A stretch of 64,000 bases of DNA from Hyaloscypha bicolor E (lineage: Eukaryota; Ascomycota; Leotiomycetes; Helotiales; Hyaloscyphaceae): positions 1,213,119-1,277,118 of the forward strand of contig NW_020194512.1 of the NCBI RefSeq assembly GCF_002865645.1. Direction: 5' to 3'. Both the position numbers and the translations under genes were made by a program. Position 1 is the stretch's first letter. Each line of letters begins with the position of its first letter. The notes under the pieces were generated by a model, which made no database searches, had not been told where the DNA came from, and was given only the letters and a program-made list of their open reading frames with translations. Positions 1 through 13,975 of the stretch are shown here, one piece after another.

Positions 1-3000
1 ATATAAAAGCAAATAAATTATATTTAGGAAATCTAAATAGCTATTTTGCCTTAAAAGAAATTACATTAAAATTACTAATATTTTAGGTTCTAGAATTAAT
101 AAATAGAATTAAAATTTGACTATAAATAGCATTTTTATTAATATTATAATAGGTTTTTTATTAAAAAGAAAAAAAAAGAAATAGAAATAGCTAAAAACGA
201 GCTAGAATAAAAGAAAAGCTACCTTATATAAAAGGCCAGAAAAATATTATTTTAAGAAATAATAAATAAAAAAATAGCCTAGTTAAGAATATAAATATTA
301 ATACTTCCAGAAATAAATAAAATAAATTAAGAACCTAATATATTCTTAATTATAATAAATATAGAACTTCTAAAATTAATAATATTTTAATAAAATTATT
401 AAAAAAAGTAATTATTCTATTTTTAAAAACTTAGAAAAAAATAAGAATATTTATTAATACTTTAAAAATACTAGATTTAGTTATTATATTTCAGAACTAA
501 TAAATTAAAAATAATATTCCCTATTTTATTATCTTATAAATAGGAAATATTATTATATTAAATATAATTAGATATACTAGAAGATTTATAAAGCCAGTAG
601 CTATAGCTTATATAATAAATAAAATATTTAAAGAATTAGAAATACTAGCTCAGATATCTAATATTAATAGAATTATTTAATTTAAAAATAATAATATTAA
701 TATTCGAATTTTACTAGCTTATAAATATATTATATAATCTTTATATCTCTAATTTGTATTTCGAGAACTTTAAGGAAATATTAAATATAAAGAAATAATT
801 AATATTAGAACCAAAATTAATATTTTTTTTAAAAAGATCTTTAGAAATATTAGTAAAGTAATATATAATATTATAGATTATTAAATATTTATTATTACTA
901 GAGCTAAATTTGGATTTATAAGAATAATAAAGCTTAGAACTAAAATTATAAAAGAAATAGAATATAAAAATATATTTTTTCTAATTAAAAAAGTTTTAAA
1001 AATCTTATTTAATTAATTATTCTTAATAAAAATAAAAATAAAAATTATATATAGAAATAATAGTTTATAGAATAGAAGATTTACTAATCCTAAAAATAAC
1101 TAGAATATTTATATTATTATAATTATTTTATTTTTAAAAAATACTAGAAAGTAAAAAAAAGTAATAGTTTAAAAGTATTAAGCTTCTAGAATTAAGAAAT
1201 TAAATAATATAGAACAGGAAACTAAAAAGAAAAAAGAAAAAGAAAATCTAGTATTATAACTAGTAATAATATTAGAGAAAATAAAAAGATACCGGGATTT
1301 CTTATTAATTCTTTTATTTTGGGTTTAGAAATTTAGGAAATTAATAATATTTTTAGGAAAACTAAAGTAAAAAAGGCTCTAGTTAAAATATTATTAAAAA
1401 TAGTTCCCGATTTAATAAAAAAGGAAATAAAAAAAGTATTAAATAAAAATATTTCTAAAAAAAAGTTAAAATTTTCTAATAATAATAAAAAAAATTTCTA
1501 AAGCTATAAAATCTGGAATTTAAAATTAGAGAAAATTCTGAAATATATAAAAGTTTAAAAAAATACTTTAGAATACTAAATAAAAAAGTATTCTTTATAT
1601 TTAAATAGAAAGAAGCTAAATAAAAAAGTTATAAATTCCGGAAATTAAATAAAAATAGTATTAGAAGAAATAACTATAGTTTTTAAAGAAAAAGATAATA
1701 ATTATAGTTTATTTCTAGTTATAAAAGTATATAAAATAAAAGATAAAAAGATTTAACTAATAAATACTAATAATATAACTAAAAAAGACTCTAGTAAATA
1801 TCCGAATTAGTTTAAGAGATTTAAAACTAGAAAATATTTATAAAAATATATTAGGAAATATAGAAACTACTTTTTATTAAAAATATTAGCTATTTTAAAA
1901 GATTTATAACTCATTTCGAAATGTTTTAAATAATTAGATATAAGAAACTAGTTTTAGAAAAAAAAAATAGCTATATTTCGAGAATTAATAATTAACTAAA
2001 AAATACTATTATATTTAATTAAAAGAAATAGAAAAAGTCTATAAAAATATTAGTTTACTTATTCTAATTAAAATTATTAAATATAAGGCCTAATAAGAAA
2101 AGAATTTTCTATATTCTAAAGCTCTAATATTAATAATAATAAAAATATTATTAGAATATCTAGATTATAAAGTTTTTAAGAAATATAATAGATTTTACTA
2201 GAATCTATAGTTTTTAATTATAAAAAAGGTTATTAGAACTTATAGACTAATTAATATTACTATAAAAATAAATTTAATAATCTTATAAAATACTAATTTA
2301 TTTCTATTTACTAATAAAATCTTAAAGAAATTTATTAGATATATTTATATTTTTCTAATTAATATCTTTTCCGAATATAATTAACTTATACTAAATACTT
2401 ATAATAGAAATTTAATTATATTTATAATATTTCTAGAACTATTAAAAATAATTATATTATTTTAGGAAATTACTAATTTTATTATATAGTTTATATAGGT
2501 TATTATAATTATTCTAGAAAATCTATTTCCTAAAAATTACTATATTATTTATTAATAATATTAGAATTAAGAGACCTTATATAAACTATAATAAATAGCT
2601 TATTTTATTTAAGATTTAGTATTTTATATTTAAATATATTTAAAACCTGAATATAACTTTAAATAAAGTTAAAAGAGCCAGAATTAATATTAGAAAAAGA
2701 TTATAGTTCTATTATAATAATATAGTTATTATTGGCTTTATTTATAAAATACTTAAAAGAAGCCTTTTAAGCTTAGAAATTACTAAAATCTTAAGATAGA
2801 AATATTATAATAATATAATTAAAAGTAAGGCATTTATTAGAAATATTATTTATTACTATATTTGAATTAAAGGCTTTATAATTATTATTAAATCTATTTA
2901 TTATTTAATAAGAAAAGATGTAATATAGGAATAAAATAATAAGTAAATATAAGTTATATAAATTCTTTAAAAAAAGCTTATTATTATTCTAATACTTTAT

Positions 3001-5250
3001 AAGTTATAGTATAATCTATTAGAAAATTAGGAAATAATTATATTAATAATAAATATTAGCCTAGATAAATAGGGCAGAACTCTTAGTTAATATAATAATA
3101 AAAGAAAAAAGAAAGTTATATAATATAAGTCTAGAATCTGAAATAATACTAAATAGAAATATAATATTATTAAAAAAGAATATTAAAAACTAATAAAATA
3201 TCTATAGAAAATATAATTCTAGCTATATAAAGTTTATTTTATTCTTGAACTAGATACTAATACGCTTGTTATATAGCTAAATAAAGTAGCTATAGACCTT
3301 TCTAGAGCTCTAATTATTTACTAGCTAATATAAATTTAATTATTTGACTTTAAAATCAAGTATATTAAAAAAACCAAATATATTACTACTAATAAATTAT
3401 TAAAACGCTTATATTAAAAAGGTAATAATAAAAATAATAAGGATATTAATAAATAGTTAGTAATAGAGCTTAATATTATTAAAATAGTATTTATTAAATA
3501 AAAAGTTTAATTAAAAAACGGTTTCGGTTTAGTTATATAATATTATTTTAAGAAATTAAATTCTCAAGACTTTTATTAGATATTTGGATAGTAGTATCTA
3601 GTTACTAGAGATTAATAATTAAAGCTTTATTATATCTGGAAGCGAATTAATAATATTAAAAAATAATAATATCCGGAAATTATATAATAAAGGCTATAGC
3701 CTTTTATATATAATTTTTAATAATATAGTAAATAATAATACTAATTTCTATACTTTATTTAATAACCCGACTATTTTACTAGTTTTCTTAAATAATAGCT
3801 ATTTCAAATAATATTAGAATATTATATAATATTTTATAATACTTTCTAGACTAAAAGAAATATCTAGAGCCAAGTTTCGAAAATTAAATAAAGAAGCTTT
3901 GAATTATAGTATAAGAAATTAATTATTATAAAAAGTTATATCTAAAGTATATTTATTTTAACTTATTATTAATAATTAAAAATAAAAGGAAATTATTATT
4001 AAAGAGCTATATAATAAGATTAGATATACTAGAAAAGAAAATACTTTTTATTTAATAACTAATTACTATTACTAGAAAGATTATTATAACTATATATAAA
4101 AGTATATTAGTACTTATAAAGTTTATTAGTATAAAAGTAAAAGAAAATAAGAAAAAGTTTTATATTTAATAAAAGCTATATTTCTTTTCTATTATCTTGA
4201 AATTAATATAATTAAATTACTAGATTATAAAGAATATAATTTATTAGTTATTACTAGAAATAACTTCTTAGAATAGATTAAAGCTAGACCTTTAAAAAAC
4301 CTAACTAGTAAAAAAATTACTAAATTTATTTAGGAAGAAATTATTTATAAATATAGTTTATTTAGGTAGCTTAAAATAAATAGTAAATCGGAATTTAAAA
4401 GAATAATAATTCAGGAACTTAATAAATTAAGAATTAATAGAATTATTATTTTGGCCTATAATTTTAAAGAAAATAATATAATTAAAAGAGAATATTAACT
4501 AATTATTTAAGTATTTATTATATTTATAATTAGTAGAAAAAAGCTTTAAATAGATTTACTATTATATATTCTATTTATTAACTAAATTATTATATACAAA
4601 CTAACTAGATTTATTTTCTTTTATATAGTCTATAGTAAAGAAGCTATATTATTTATAGAAATATATTTTCTAAACTAGAAAATACTTAAATAAAATAAAG
4701 TTTATAATAGAGAAATACTTCTAGAAATATATATAAAATAAATATAAATAAAAGATAAAAATATTAAAGAAGCTAAAATAAAAAAGAATAAAAGATACTA
4801 AAAAGAAAAAAAGTAATTTAATACTATTTACTAGATTTATTTAAAGCCTATTTTAGAAAAGGATCTAGTTTTTATATATAATATTAAATTAAGAAATTAA
4901 AATAAATTAAGAAATATAAAGCTATTATATTACTAGTTTGGCCTATATAAAGTAAAATATATAAATTAACTAAAAGAATATTATATACTAAAAGAGGTTA
5001 ATAGTACTATATTCTAAAGAATATATACTAGAAATTAATTTAAATGGTTTATTAAAAGAAATAAATTCTGGTACTTTTTTAAATATATATCTATAAATGA
5101 ATACTTTAAAATAGATATAGAATTAGAAAAAGAAATAGTAATAAAGTACTATAAATAAAATAGTATTTAAGAAACCGAAAAAGTTATTAGTATTATTATA
5201 TATATTCTAGAGTTATTAGAATTAGAAAAAATAAAATATATTTCCTTTAT
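1..5250 (+). mobile_element. RIP-degraded Ty3/gypsy retrotransposon, pol remnant
   Basis: This stretch is about three quarters or more A+T, with TpA strongly over-represented and stops in every frame. Around 2325-2520 one plus-strand frame still reads like a gypsy reverse transcriptase: an INIFSEYN-type segment, then LILNTYNRNLIIF, then a decayed LPQGATN-like segment, followed near 2560-2580 by an NIRVKRPY-like segment. The differences from the usual fungal gypsy pattern are D-to-N, T-to-I and Q-to-stop changes, as expected from C-to-T and G-to-A decay. RNase H and integrase should lie downstream to about 5 kb but are too eroded to delimit. No LTRs are visible; the left end lies outside the window and the right limit is approximate. 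It is certainly non-functional. Confidence 0.6.
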
Positions 5251-7150
5251 AGAGAATTAGAAGAAAGTATTTAATAATAGAAGCTTTTCTTAATCTAAAA
5301 TAAAACTTATTATTTTTAATTCTTTATATATTTTTTCTTTTTTTCTTTTAACTATTATTTATAGCCTTTAGAGAATATTATTATTAGATTACTATTCTAG
5401 AGATTAGATAAGCTTTACTATTACTTATTTCTTATTATTATCTAATTATTATAATTAGATAATATTTTTAATATAAAATTCTATTACTAGATTTTGAAAA
5501 TGAAATATAAAATATTCTTTTTAATATAAAAATAAATAGGGAATTAAGAAATTATCTTATAGACTCTTAATTTCGAACTATAATACTTTTTAGAAAGTTC
5601 TAATAATATAAATAGTTATTATATATAGAAAAGAAAACAAAAGAAGCCTTTTATATATTTCTAAAAAAAAAGAAAATACTAAACTAAAAGCTTTTTAGAA
5701 GCTCTATTTGCTTTTTTAGCTAGCTATTCTTATAGCTTATACTAGTCTAAAGCTTAATTATAATACTTATAAATCTCGATTTTAATTTAAACTACTATTA
5801 TAAGTTTATTTGTAATATTTAAATAAACTTTCTAATTAAAAGTTATATATAGACGAAATAGCAGTTCTATAAAAGAAAAGAGAAACCTTATTAAATCTAA
5901 TAATTATTTCTAAAGATATTTAATAATATATAATTCTGGGAATTTCTTAAATATTAAATAAACTAGATTTACCTATTTAAAGCCTATTTTATATTAGGAA
6001 ATTCACTTTTTCTTTTATATAATTATAGCTATATTTAAAACTTATATTAAGGCTTAATTAGTATATTATATATTTTTACTTTTATATAAAGAGAACTTCT
6101 TTTATATAGAATTTATTCCCTAATTATAATATTATTTCATTATTAAGAACTAATTATTTTTTTAAAAAGCTAGTATAATTTATTAATTCTTATTATAAAT
6201 CTATTTCTTACTATTAAATATTATTTAAATAATTAGAAAGATATCTTTAATCCTATATCTTTAATATTAATTTAGAATACTTGATTTTTCTATATTCTAT
6301 ATTAATTTTAATATTAATTATTTCAAACTTAATAATAGTATTATAAATTCTATTTATATTATTTTATAATTCTTTTTTTTATAATTTCCGAATTCTTTAA
6401 TATTACTTTTTTAAATATAAATATTATTTTAAAATTCTAACTAACTAAATAGCCTTCTATTATATAAAATCGATTTTAATAAATGCTAAATAAAGATAAT
6501 TAGCTTTTAAAAAAGTTGCAAATTAGTTTTAAAAGAAATAATATCTTATTTTAAGTTATTTTTTAATTCTATTATTCTGATTTTTTTTCTATTAATATTT
6601 ATTTTATATTTTCCTAATACTTTTAGTATATTTATATATTTTATCTTTTATATATTTCTTATATTATTTCTCTTCTTTTATACTATTCTTTAAATTAATA
6701 GAAATATTTCTAAATAAATAAAGAATTAAAATATATTTATATTATAAAATTTATATTTCAATACTTTAAATACTATTACTATATTTATATTTTTATTATA
6801 TTACTTTCTTATTTCTCTATTATTACTATTTAGTTTAACCTGCCTTAATTATTTCCTAGATTATATTTCTTTAAATATATATATTTATATTTTTTTTCTA
6901 TAATAAAAGTTTAATTCTATATTTTATTTTCTATAATTATTTCTAATTTATAACTATATTATTTTAAATATACTTAATTATTATATTTATTTTCCTATTA
7001 TATATATTACTATTTTAGCTTTATTTTTTTAATAGAAAGAAATATACTTAAATATATATAATACCTTTATATAATTCAAATCTATTCTAATTTATTTTTT
7101 GTTTTAAAAAGCATTTAAAAAAAATTCTTATAATTTCAAAAACCTTTAAT
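5251..7150. other. AT-rich RIP-degraded DNA, nothing identifiable
   Basis: The sequence is extremely AT-rich and dominated by TA, TTA and TAT words, with no open frame, LTR pair or recognisable domain. It sits between the gypsy remnant on the left and the relic that hosts the 7844-13970 insertion, so it is probably further decayed transposon sequence. Confidence 0.5.
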
Positions 7151-7843
7151 TTTATAACCCATAATTATTATACTAATAATATTTATATAACTTCTTTAAG
7201 AATAATAAAATAGCCAAAAAAACAGATTTTTTAAGCTAGTAAAATATAGTAACTAGTTCTTATAAACTATAATATTATTAAAAGCCTATAAATTAATAGT
7301 ATTAAGGTTTAGAATATTAAAAGAGCTTAGGTAATTATAGAAAGCCTATTAATACTAGAAAAGATAGATATAATTACTGGATTTAATATAAATATTTTAG
7401 GCAAGCTAAATAGTATATATAATAAGCTTTTAAAATAGAAAACCTTTATTAGAAATAGAACTAGACTAGAATTAACTAAAAAGAAGCTAAAGAACTATTA
7501 AGCTAATAATAGGAAATTCGAGAATATTATTAAAGGTATTATTAAAGGCAAATAAAAAAAGCTTAATAAAATTAAGACTATAATAAATAGTTTTAAAACT
7601 AAGAATTAGAATAGAATTATATAATATAATAAAGCCTTTAGCTAATATATTAATAATATCTATAATAATCTTAATAAGAATATTTATAAGAAGTTATATT
7701 TTCTTTTTAAAATAAAAGCTTTAGTATATAAAGCTATTTAATTAATTAATAAAACTATTTTAGAATATATTAAAAATAAAAAGTATTAAAATACTAGTAT
7801 ATTTACTAAATTAGATATTATTAAGATATTTAAGTATATTAAA
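7151..7843 (+). mobile_element. Left part of an unclassified repeat relic split by the 7844-13970 gypsy insertion
   Basis: One plus-strand frame is relatively Lys/Asn-rich and hydrophilic with few stops, perhaps a gag-like or coiled-coil region. It ends in an IFKYIK-like segment exactly where the gypsy element begins. On the far side, at 13976, the frame resumes as AISEPGKLVFKLLLANILKA, so the two pieces look like one ancestral ORF interrupted by the insertion. The family is not recognised. The 5 bp at 7839-7843 (ttaaa) are one copy of the target-site duplication. Confidence 0.4.
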
Positions 7844-8103
7844 TATTACGAGTATAAGATCTAGGGCCTAGAAGGCATAATTAGACTGTCTCTATTTCGA
7901 CGATTTAAAGCTAAAGAGAGAAGAGGATCCCAAAGGAGCCTCGGATCTAAATAATTACAAGCTATATACGGGCCCATATACTAGCTTAAGCTCGGGATCA
8001 TATATAATAATCAGGTAACTATAAATACCTTGCTTAAATACCAGATGCCTCTCTAGCTCTAGTCTAACCCCTACTAGTACCATATATTATAATAACCGTA
8101 ATA
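7844..8103 (-). repeat. 3' LTR of the 7844-13970 gypsy element
   Basis: This is a 260-bp LTR starting TATTACGAG and ending CCGTAATA on the plus strand, so its ends form a short inverted repeat (TATTACG/CGTAATA). It aligns without gaps to 13711-13970. The differences I count, about 20, are all transitions, consistent with RIP. Confidence 0.88.
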
Positions 8104-11100
8104 TTACCCCCCCCCTCGAAATAAGCTTGTTCCCGAGCTTTGAAAGTCCCTATTAAATTTCCAAGTTACAGGTTATATATTAAAGGCCAGGGCCTTTTAT
8201 ATATAACTTTAAAGGATTTCCGTCCGTATTATATGGTTCCGGTAGTATATTATTCTTAGTATAGTCTAACTAATAGGAAAGATTCTGGGGCGGTTCTGGC
8301 TATTCGGGATTCTTATTATAGAAGCTCTAAAAAGCTAGGATATTATTATTTAATAAGAAAGCGGGATATTACTCCGGATCTAGATCTTATTCTTTCTACT
8401 AGATTCGGTACTTTAGCTTTCTATAAAGCAGTTTTACTGCTTATATCTCTTAAACTTCGTATTCCGTTTCCCTGTTTTATAGTTCTAATAGCAGAGACTC
8501 CGGATTTGCTTATCCGGGAAAAGGATTACCTAGGTCTTTATATAGCTTCTCTATATAGAATACCAGATATATTCTTATTAATTCCGGAAGCTTGAGCCTA
8601 AAGAAATATCCTATTTATTCCAGGATTTTATATAGTTCTTCTATTTAGTAAGCTAGCTTGCGGCTCGGATAATTATTCTTCTAGTACTTAGTAATAATCT
8701 ATATCTTGTTTCCTATTTTAAAGTCTACTAGTTAGCGGTACTTATTAGCTTGAGTAGTATAGTATTTTTATATTTATATTATGTTTTTCTATATCTTTTG
8801 CTATAATTTATAGAGCTATATTACTAGGGCCTTTGCCTTCTATCTATTTAGCTCTTTCTTTAAGGTATCTAATTATATTTGGGTTTTCCAGTCAAATAAT
8901 ATCTGCGGTTTATAGCCCTTCTCTATAAGAAACGGGGATTAGCCTATAGTCTTATAGACTAGAGCTATCTACTAGTAGTCGATTATTATTACCTATTCGT
9001 TCTAATTATCCTAGTAGTAATTTATATAGGAATATAGCTATTAGTTAAAGTACTAGTTAATAATCTCTGTCTAGCTATTAGTTTAGGGATAATTAATAGT
9101 TAATAACTTGAGCTTTATACTAATATACTTATAGAACTTGCTCCAGAAATCCGATATAAACTGGGGGCCTTAATTAGATATTATAGTCTCCGGAATACTA
9201 ATTTGGCAAACTATATAGGTAAGAAACAGGGATACTAACTCTTTAGCCATTACTATATTTCGGACAGAAATTGTAATAGGGTACTTGCCTAGGCAATTAA
9301 TAAAGATTACTACTATATTATACTTATTTCTATTCTCTGGGCACTTCTTGAAATCCACTAATATATACTATTAGGAGCAGTCAGGAACTAGTAATAGATA
9401 TAAGAGCCCTGGCTTCTTATTCCTAGGGATATAGGATTATTAGCAGATATAGTAGTTATTCCTATACTAATTAATATCTATACCTTGGCCTGGCCAGTAA
9501 TAGTAGGCCTAAAGAAGCTATTAAAGCTTGGCTCGTCCTGGGTATTCTATTAGGGACTATATATATGCCTCCTAAATAAGAGTAGTATATAAGGGTATCT
9601 CAGGTATTATTATACTATTAGGTATAAATAGTTTGCCGTATTATAAGAGAAGGCTATCTTATAGTATCTAAGTATCTTTCTTCTTGTTTCTTGCCTTATC
9701 CCGTAGCTTTTCTAGTTCCGGTAACTTTTAGTTCTTACTTAATAGCTTATTTACTAGCTAGATACTATTATACTGGGTTTCTTCCTGAGCCGGGCTTATA
9801 AAGGCCTTAATTAGGGCTAACTAGAGATCCCGTATAATATTATTATTAATCTTTTATTATAGGAGGAGAATTTGGGTTTAATAGGCTACTATTACCTTAT
9901 TCTAGGTAGTTATATTCTCGTATTTCTTATTTAGGATATTCGCTTATTTATTTAACTTGCCTGCCTAATATATAAGCTTAAAATAGTAGCGGGAAAGGTA
10001 CTTTACCTAGTAAGCTTATCTTACTAAAAGCTTCTTTATAGTTATAAAGTACTTGAGGGCTCGGTAGTCTAAGTAAATTATAAAGGGTACTTCCTATAGG
10101 CCTTCTAGCTCCGCTTACTATTTAGTTAAAAAGAAAATAATAGTAAGTATCTCTTTATTATAGATATTATAGTTTAGCTTTACTAATTATATAGTCTTAG
10201 AGAAGAATACTACCGGATACTAGAGTTCTATTTAGGGGTCTTACTATAAGAGAATACCGGCTATAACTCTATTTAATATATCTGTCTTAACTATAGTAGG
10301 GAGGTTCGGGTTATAGTAATATAGAATTAGTACCGAGAATATAGCTTACTTTAGCTTAGTAAAACCTTCTTAATACTAATCTATTTACTTAAACGGAACT
10401 CCCTTATATATTAGAGCTATTAGGGGCTTTGCTATATGGCTATATTCTATAATAAAGTATTAATAAAAGTTATAAAAACCCAGAAAGCCTTATATTTCTT
10501 TAATTATCTTTAGTAATTACTAGTTCTTAATAACTACTATCTTATCTGGGTCTATTTTAATACCTCTAGTAGAAATAATAAAGCCTAGGTACTTTATATA
10601 AGTAACCTTAAACTCTAATTTCTTAATATCTATTTAGAGGCCGGTATCCTGTAACTACTAAAGAATCTTTTATATATAGTTTTTATATTCTAGGGAATTA
10701 TTCAAGTAAATTAGAATATTATTTAAATAAGCTATATAAAAGATATTAAGGTAATTAAAAAGAATATTATTTATATACCTCTAATATATAGTAGGACTAT
10801 TAGTTAGGCCTTTCTAAAGGACCTTATACTTATAGGCCCTATATTTTATATGAAATATTATAAGTTTTTCTAATTCTGGATCTATTTGGATCTAATAAAA
10901 TACTTACTAAATATCTAGCTTTATATAGACCTTGGCTTGAGCTAGCTATATAAGGGTCTTATAAATAAGGGAAAGAGAATAATAGTTCTTCTATATTAAG
11001 TTATTTAGCTTATAATAGTTAATATAGAATTAGAGAGCTTTATTAGTCTTCTTTATAAAGAGAATTAGAGATATAAAAGAGGACTAGCTTGGCTTAATAA

Positions 11101-13710
11101 AGCCCTATTAGAGGTTTTCTTTAAGGAAGTACTTAATCTCCTATAGCTTATAGGTCGACTATTAATAAAACAGGAAATATTCTAGGCTTTCTGGGCCTTT
11201 GGGATTATTAATCTAAATCTTATAGTTATATAGTTAATACGGGAATAAGATATTTAATACTTTCTTTAAGAAGATATCTATAAAATCCTTAAACTTCTCT
11301 AGTAAGACTCTTACTAGCTACTATAGCTCTGTCTCTCTTAGCTATTACTTACCCGGGATAAACTTATCCTCTTACTATAATTCTAGCTTTTTATTAATCT
11401 CGAAAAACAATATTATAAAGAAAAGGTTCTCCTTCTTCTATAAGTTTATCTAGAAAGCGGCCGGCGAGATATCTATAATATTAACCAAAGGCCTCGACTA
11501 GATCTTATGGCTTTCCTTTAGATAGTATAGTTTTAATATCCCTGTCTCTGGCTTAGAAGAAACTTCTATATTCCCCAAGGCTACTTATATTTCTCTATAG
11601 TATTAAGCTTAATTCTTTTACTATATATAGCTTTCTGAGTCCGGATTAGAAAAAGAATAAGGGGATTTCCTCTTTATAAGCTAAGATCTCTAGGACTTAT
11701 CTATAGCTATAGCTTTATTTCTTCTATTTATATTTTCTTAGTACTAGTTACTTTTCCCAGATTCCAAGTTCTTATATATAATAGTTAGGACCTTATTCTA
11801 ATTCTTCTTTCTAGGCTAATTATCTGGCCAGATTAACTTTCTATTCTTATAATTAATTAGGATACTAGTACTTATAAATTACTATTATTTCAAAATTATA
11901 TTATATTTGCCTAGTCCTATAACTAGTATAGGTACTAGGACCTTCCGTCTATTAATTAAGAGTATAAGCTTAATATAGTAAGTAATAGGTATGGCCTACT
12001 TACTATTAAACCCCTTTATATTATAGGGTAATACTAATTAAGTAGGCTTAATATCTAGAAATCGTTTAATTATTCTTATAAACTTGGAATTAATAAAAGT
12101 ATATCCGTTTACTCTGGTATTAATAAGAGAAGAAGTCTTAATACCTAATCTATTATTACTAATTATATAAGGGAATATAAATGCTTTACTTTCTAGTAGC
12201 TAGCTCAAATTAACTTCTATTATATTTATATAATACGGCCCTAAAAAGGAGACTTCCTTTAGGGGTTCTCGTTTCCCTATTCTATATTCTTAAATAGCTT
12301 ACTTATAGTAAGTACTACTAGCTTAGCTGCTAAAACTTGCTTTATATATTCTGTCTTGGGCTCTAGATAGTTTCTAGATATATAACTAAATCTATTATAG
12401 TTATAGTACTTAAGATCTAAGGATCCGGGCTTCGGGGTAATAGGCTTGTCTATTATTAGGGTCTTAAGAGCAGGCTTTATATAAAAGGCGCCTTCTGGGC
12501 TTGGCTTATCTATACTTTTATTAGCTTTCTTAAATGCCTGTTCTTTCTTTTTATAGTAAGCTCGGATCTACTAGTTATTTATAGTATAGTATTATATGAA
12601 CTCTATAGTATGGATAGCCGGGTTATTATAGTATATAGCTACGGCCTCTTAAAGCTTCTAGGTAAGCTTATTATTCAGGTTATTCTTAAGGTCCTGCAGG
12701 TTAATATTTCCGTCTGCTATATGCCTCAGAAATAGGATATAGAACTCCTGAAAGGTCTGGCCCTTTTTTATAAACAGCTTTTTAAATGCTTGCCGAGTGT
12801 TATACTTCTTGTTTGGGTTACTATATAGCTTCTCTAGATAGATATATAGTTCCCTAATAGTCTCGTATATATATTAATTATCCTGGTTCAGGCGGAAAGA
12901 GATTAGTATAAGGGTATAGCTACCTATATGGCCGGATATATAAATAATCTTAAGGTCCTCTGTCTAATAGGTATTAGAGTTACTATAGAGCTTGTTTTTA
13001 ATCTGAACTAACTAATTATTAAAGGTAATACTATTCTTGGTTATATCTTCGAAAATGGAAAGGTTAGAGAGTTTAACTAAGTATTTACCTTCTAGAGCAG
13101 GGAAACCGGTTATTCCGGTAGGCTATATAATAAGCTTCTCGATAATGGCTTTATTCTTTTATAGGGCTTACTTAGTTTCTTTTAGCTAATTCCGATAATT
13201 CTTGCTATAGGTAAGGATATTATATATTTTTAGAATTAGCTTAATAATCTCTTTATATAAAGCCTCTGGGTTCTAAAGTAACTCTTGGAACTCCGCCTTT
13301 AATAAGGCAGGTTCCTCTTCTTCCTCTATTCTCTAGAAAAGAGTATCTCTTCTACTATAAATATTAATGGAATATTCGGACTTCTTAGAAGACTTAATAA
13401 AAGGCTCTAGTCTACTTTCTGGTAGTATACTAGTAGCGTCTCGTACTATAGCTTCTTCTGACTTGCCTAGTTATTCCGGGACTTGCTTTCTTATAGATCT
13501 TCGTTTAGTAATAAGGTTACTAGCCTATCCGCTTGCCTGGCCGGTCTAGGGCTTTCTTGCCTAGTTATTCTAGAGCTTTCTTTTATTCTAATATTAGTTA
13601 ACCGGTTCGGAAGTAGCTATAGTATATTATATCTGTACTTATTAAAAACTAATCGGGTAAATATTATTTAAATCCTCCGCAGGATTAAGAAATAGATAAG
13701 CTTTGAATTA

Positions 13711-13970
13711 TATTACGAGTATAAGATCTAGGACCTAGAAGGCATAGTTAGACTATCTCTATTTCGATAATTTAAAGCTAAAGAGAGAAGAGGATCCCGA
13801 AGGAGCCTCGGATCTAAATAATTGCAAGCTATATACAGGCCTACGTACTAGCTTAAGCTCGGGGTCACGTGTAATAATCAGGTAACTATAGATACCTCGC
13901 TCAGATGCCAGATGCCTCTCTAGCTCTAGTCTAACCCCTACTAGTACCGTATATCGTAATAACCGTAATA
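13711..13970 (-). repeat. 5' LTR of the 7844-13970 gypsy element
   Basis: This is the partner of 7844-8103, with the same 260-bp length and the same terminal octamers. It keeps more G/C than the other LTR, for example a CACGTG site that reads CATATA there, so it is the less mutated copy. Target duplication ttaaa follows at 13971-13975. Confidence 0.88.
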
Positions 13971-13975
13971 TTAAA

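Larger units (their letters stand above)
7844..13970 (-). mobile_element. Complete Ty3/gypsy LTR retrotransposon, minus strand, RIP-mutated
   Basis: Two 260-bp LTRs (7844-8103 and 13711-13970) bound a 5.6-kb interior, flanked by an exact 5-bp target duplication ttaaa (7839-7843 and 13971-13975). Coding runs right to left. A gag-like region lies at roughly 13.1-12.5 kb, with an FEGITKNSITFNDWL-type start and a later GQTFQEFYILFLRH segment. A zinc knuckle near 12.38 kb has its cysteines changed to tyrosine (KYYNYNRFSYISRNYL for CxxC-x4-H-x4-C). The reverse transcriptase near 10.73 kb reads IAYLNNILIYL, where YLDD has become YLNN by G-to-A change. A run of nine C at 8107-8115 (G on the coding strand) next to the left LTR is the likely polypurine tract. 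The element is less AT-rich than its surroundings, so it was probably inserted later than they were. It cannot encode a working polyprotein. Confidence 0.88.

Noticed and set aside
9170..9358. 62-aa minus-strand frame inside the gypsy element
   Set aside because: It is a fragment of the decayed polyprotein, not a separate gene.
13367..13671. Two overlapping plus-strand frames near the 5' LTR
   Set aside because: They are antisense to the gag leader of the minus-strand gypsy element; no protein features.
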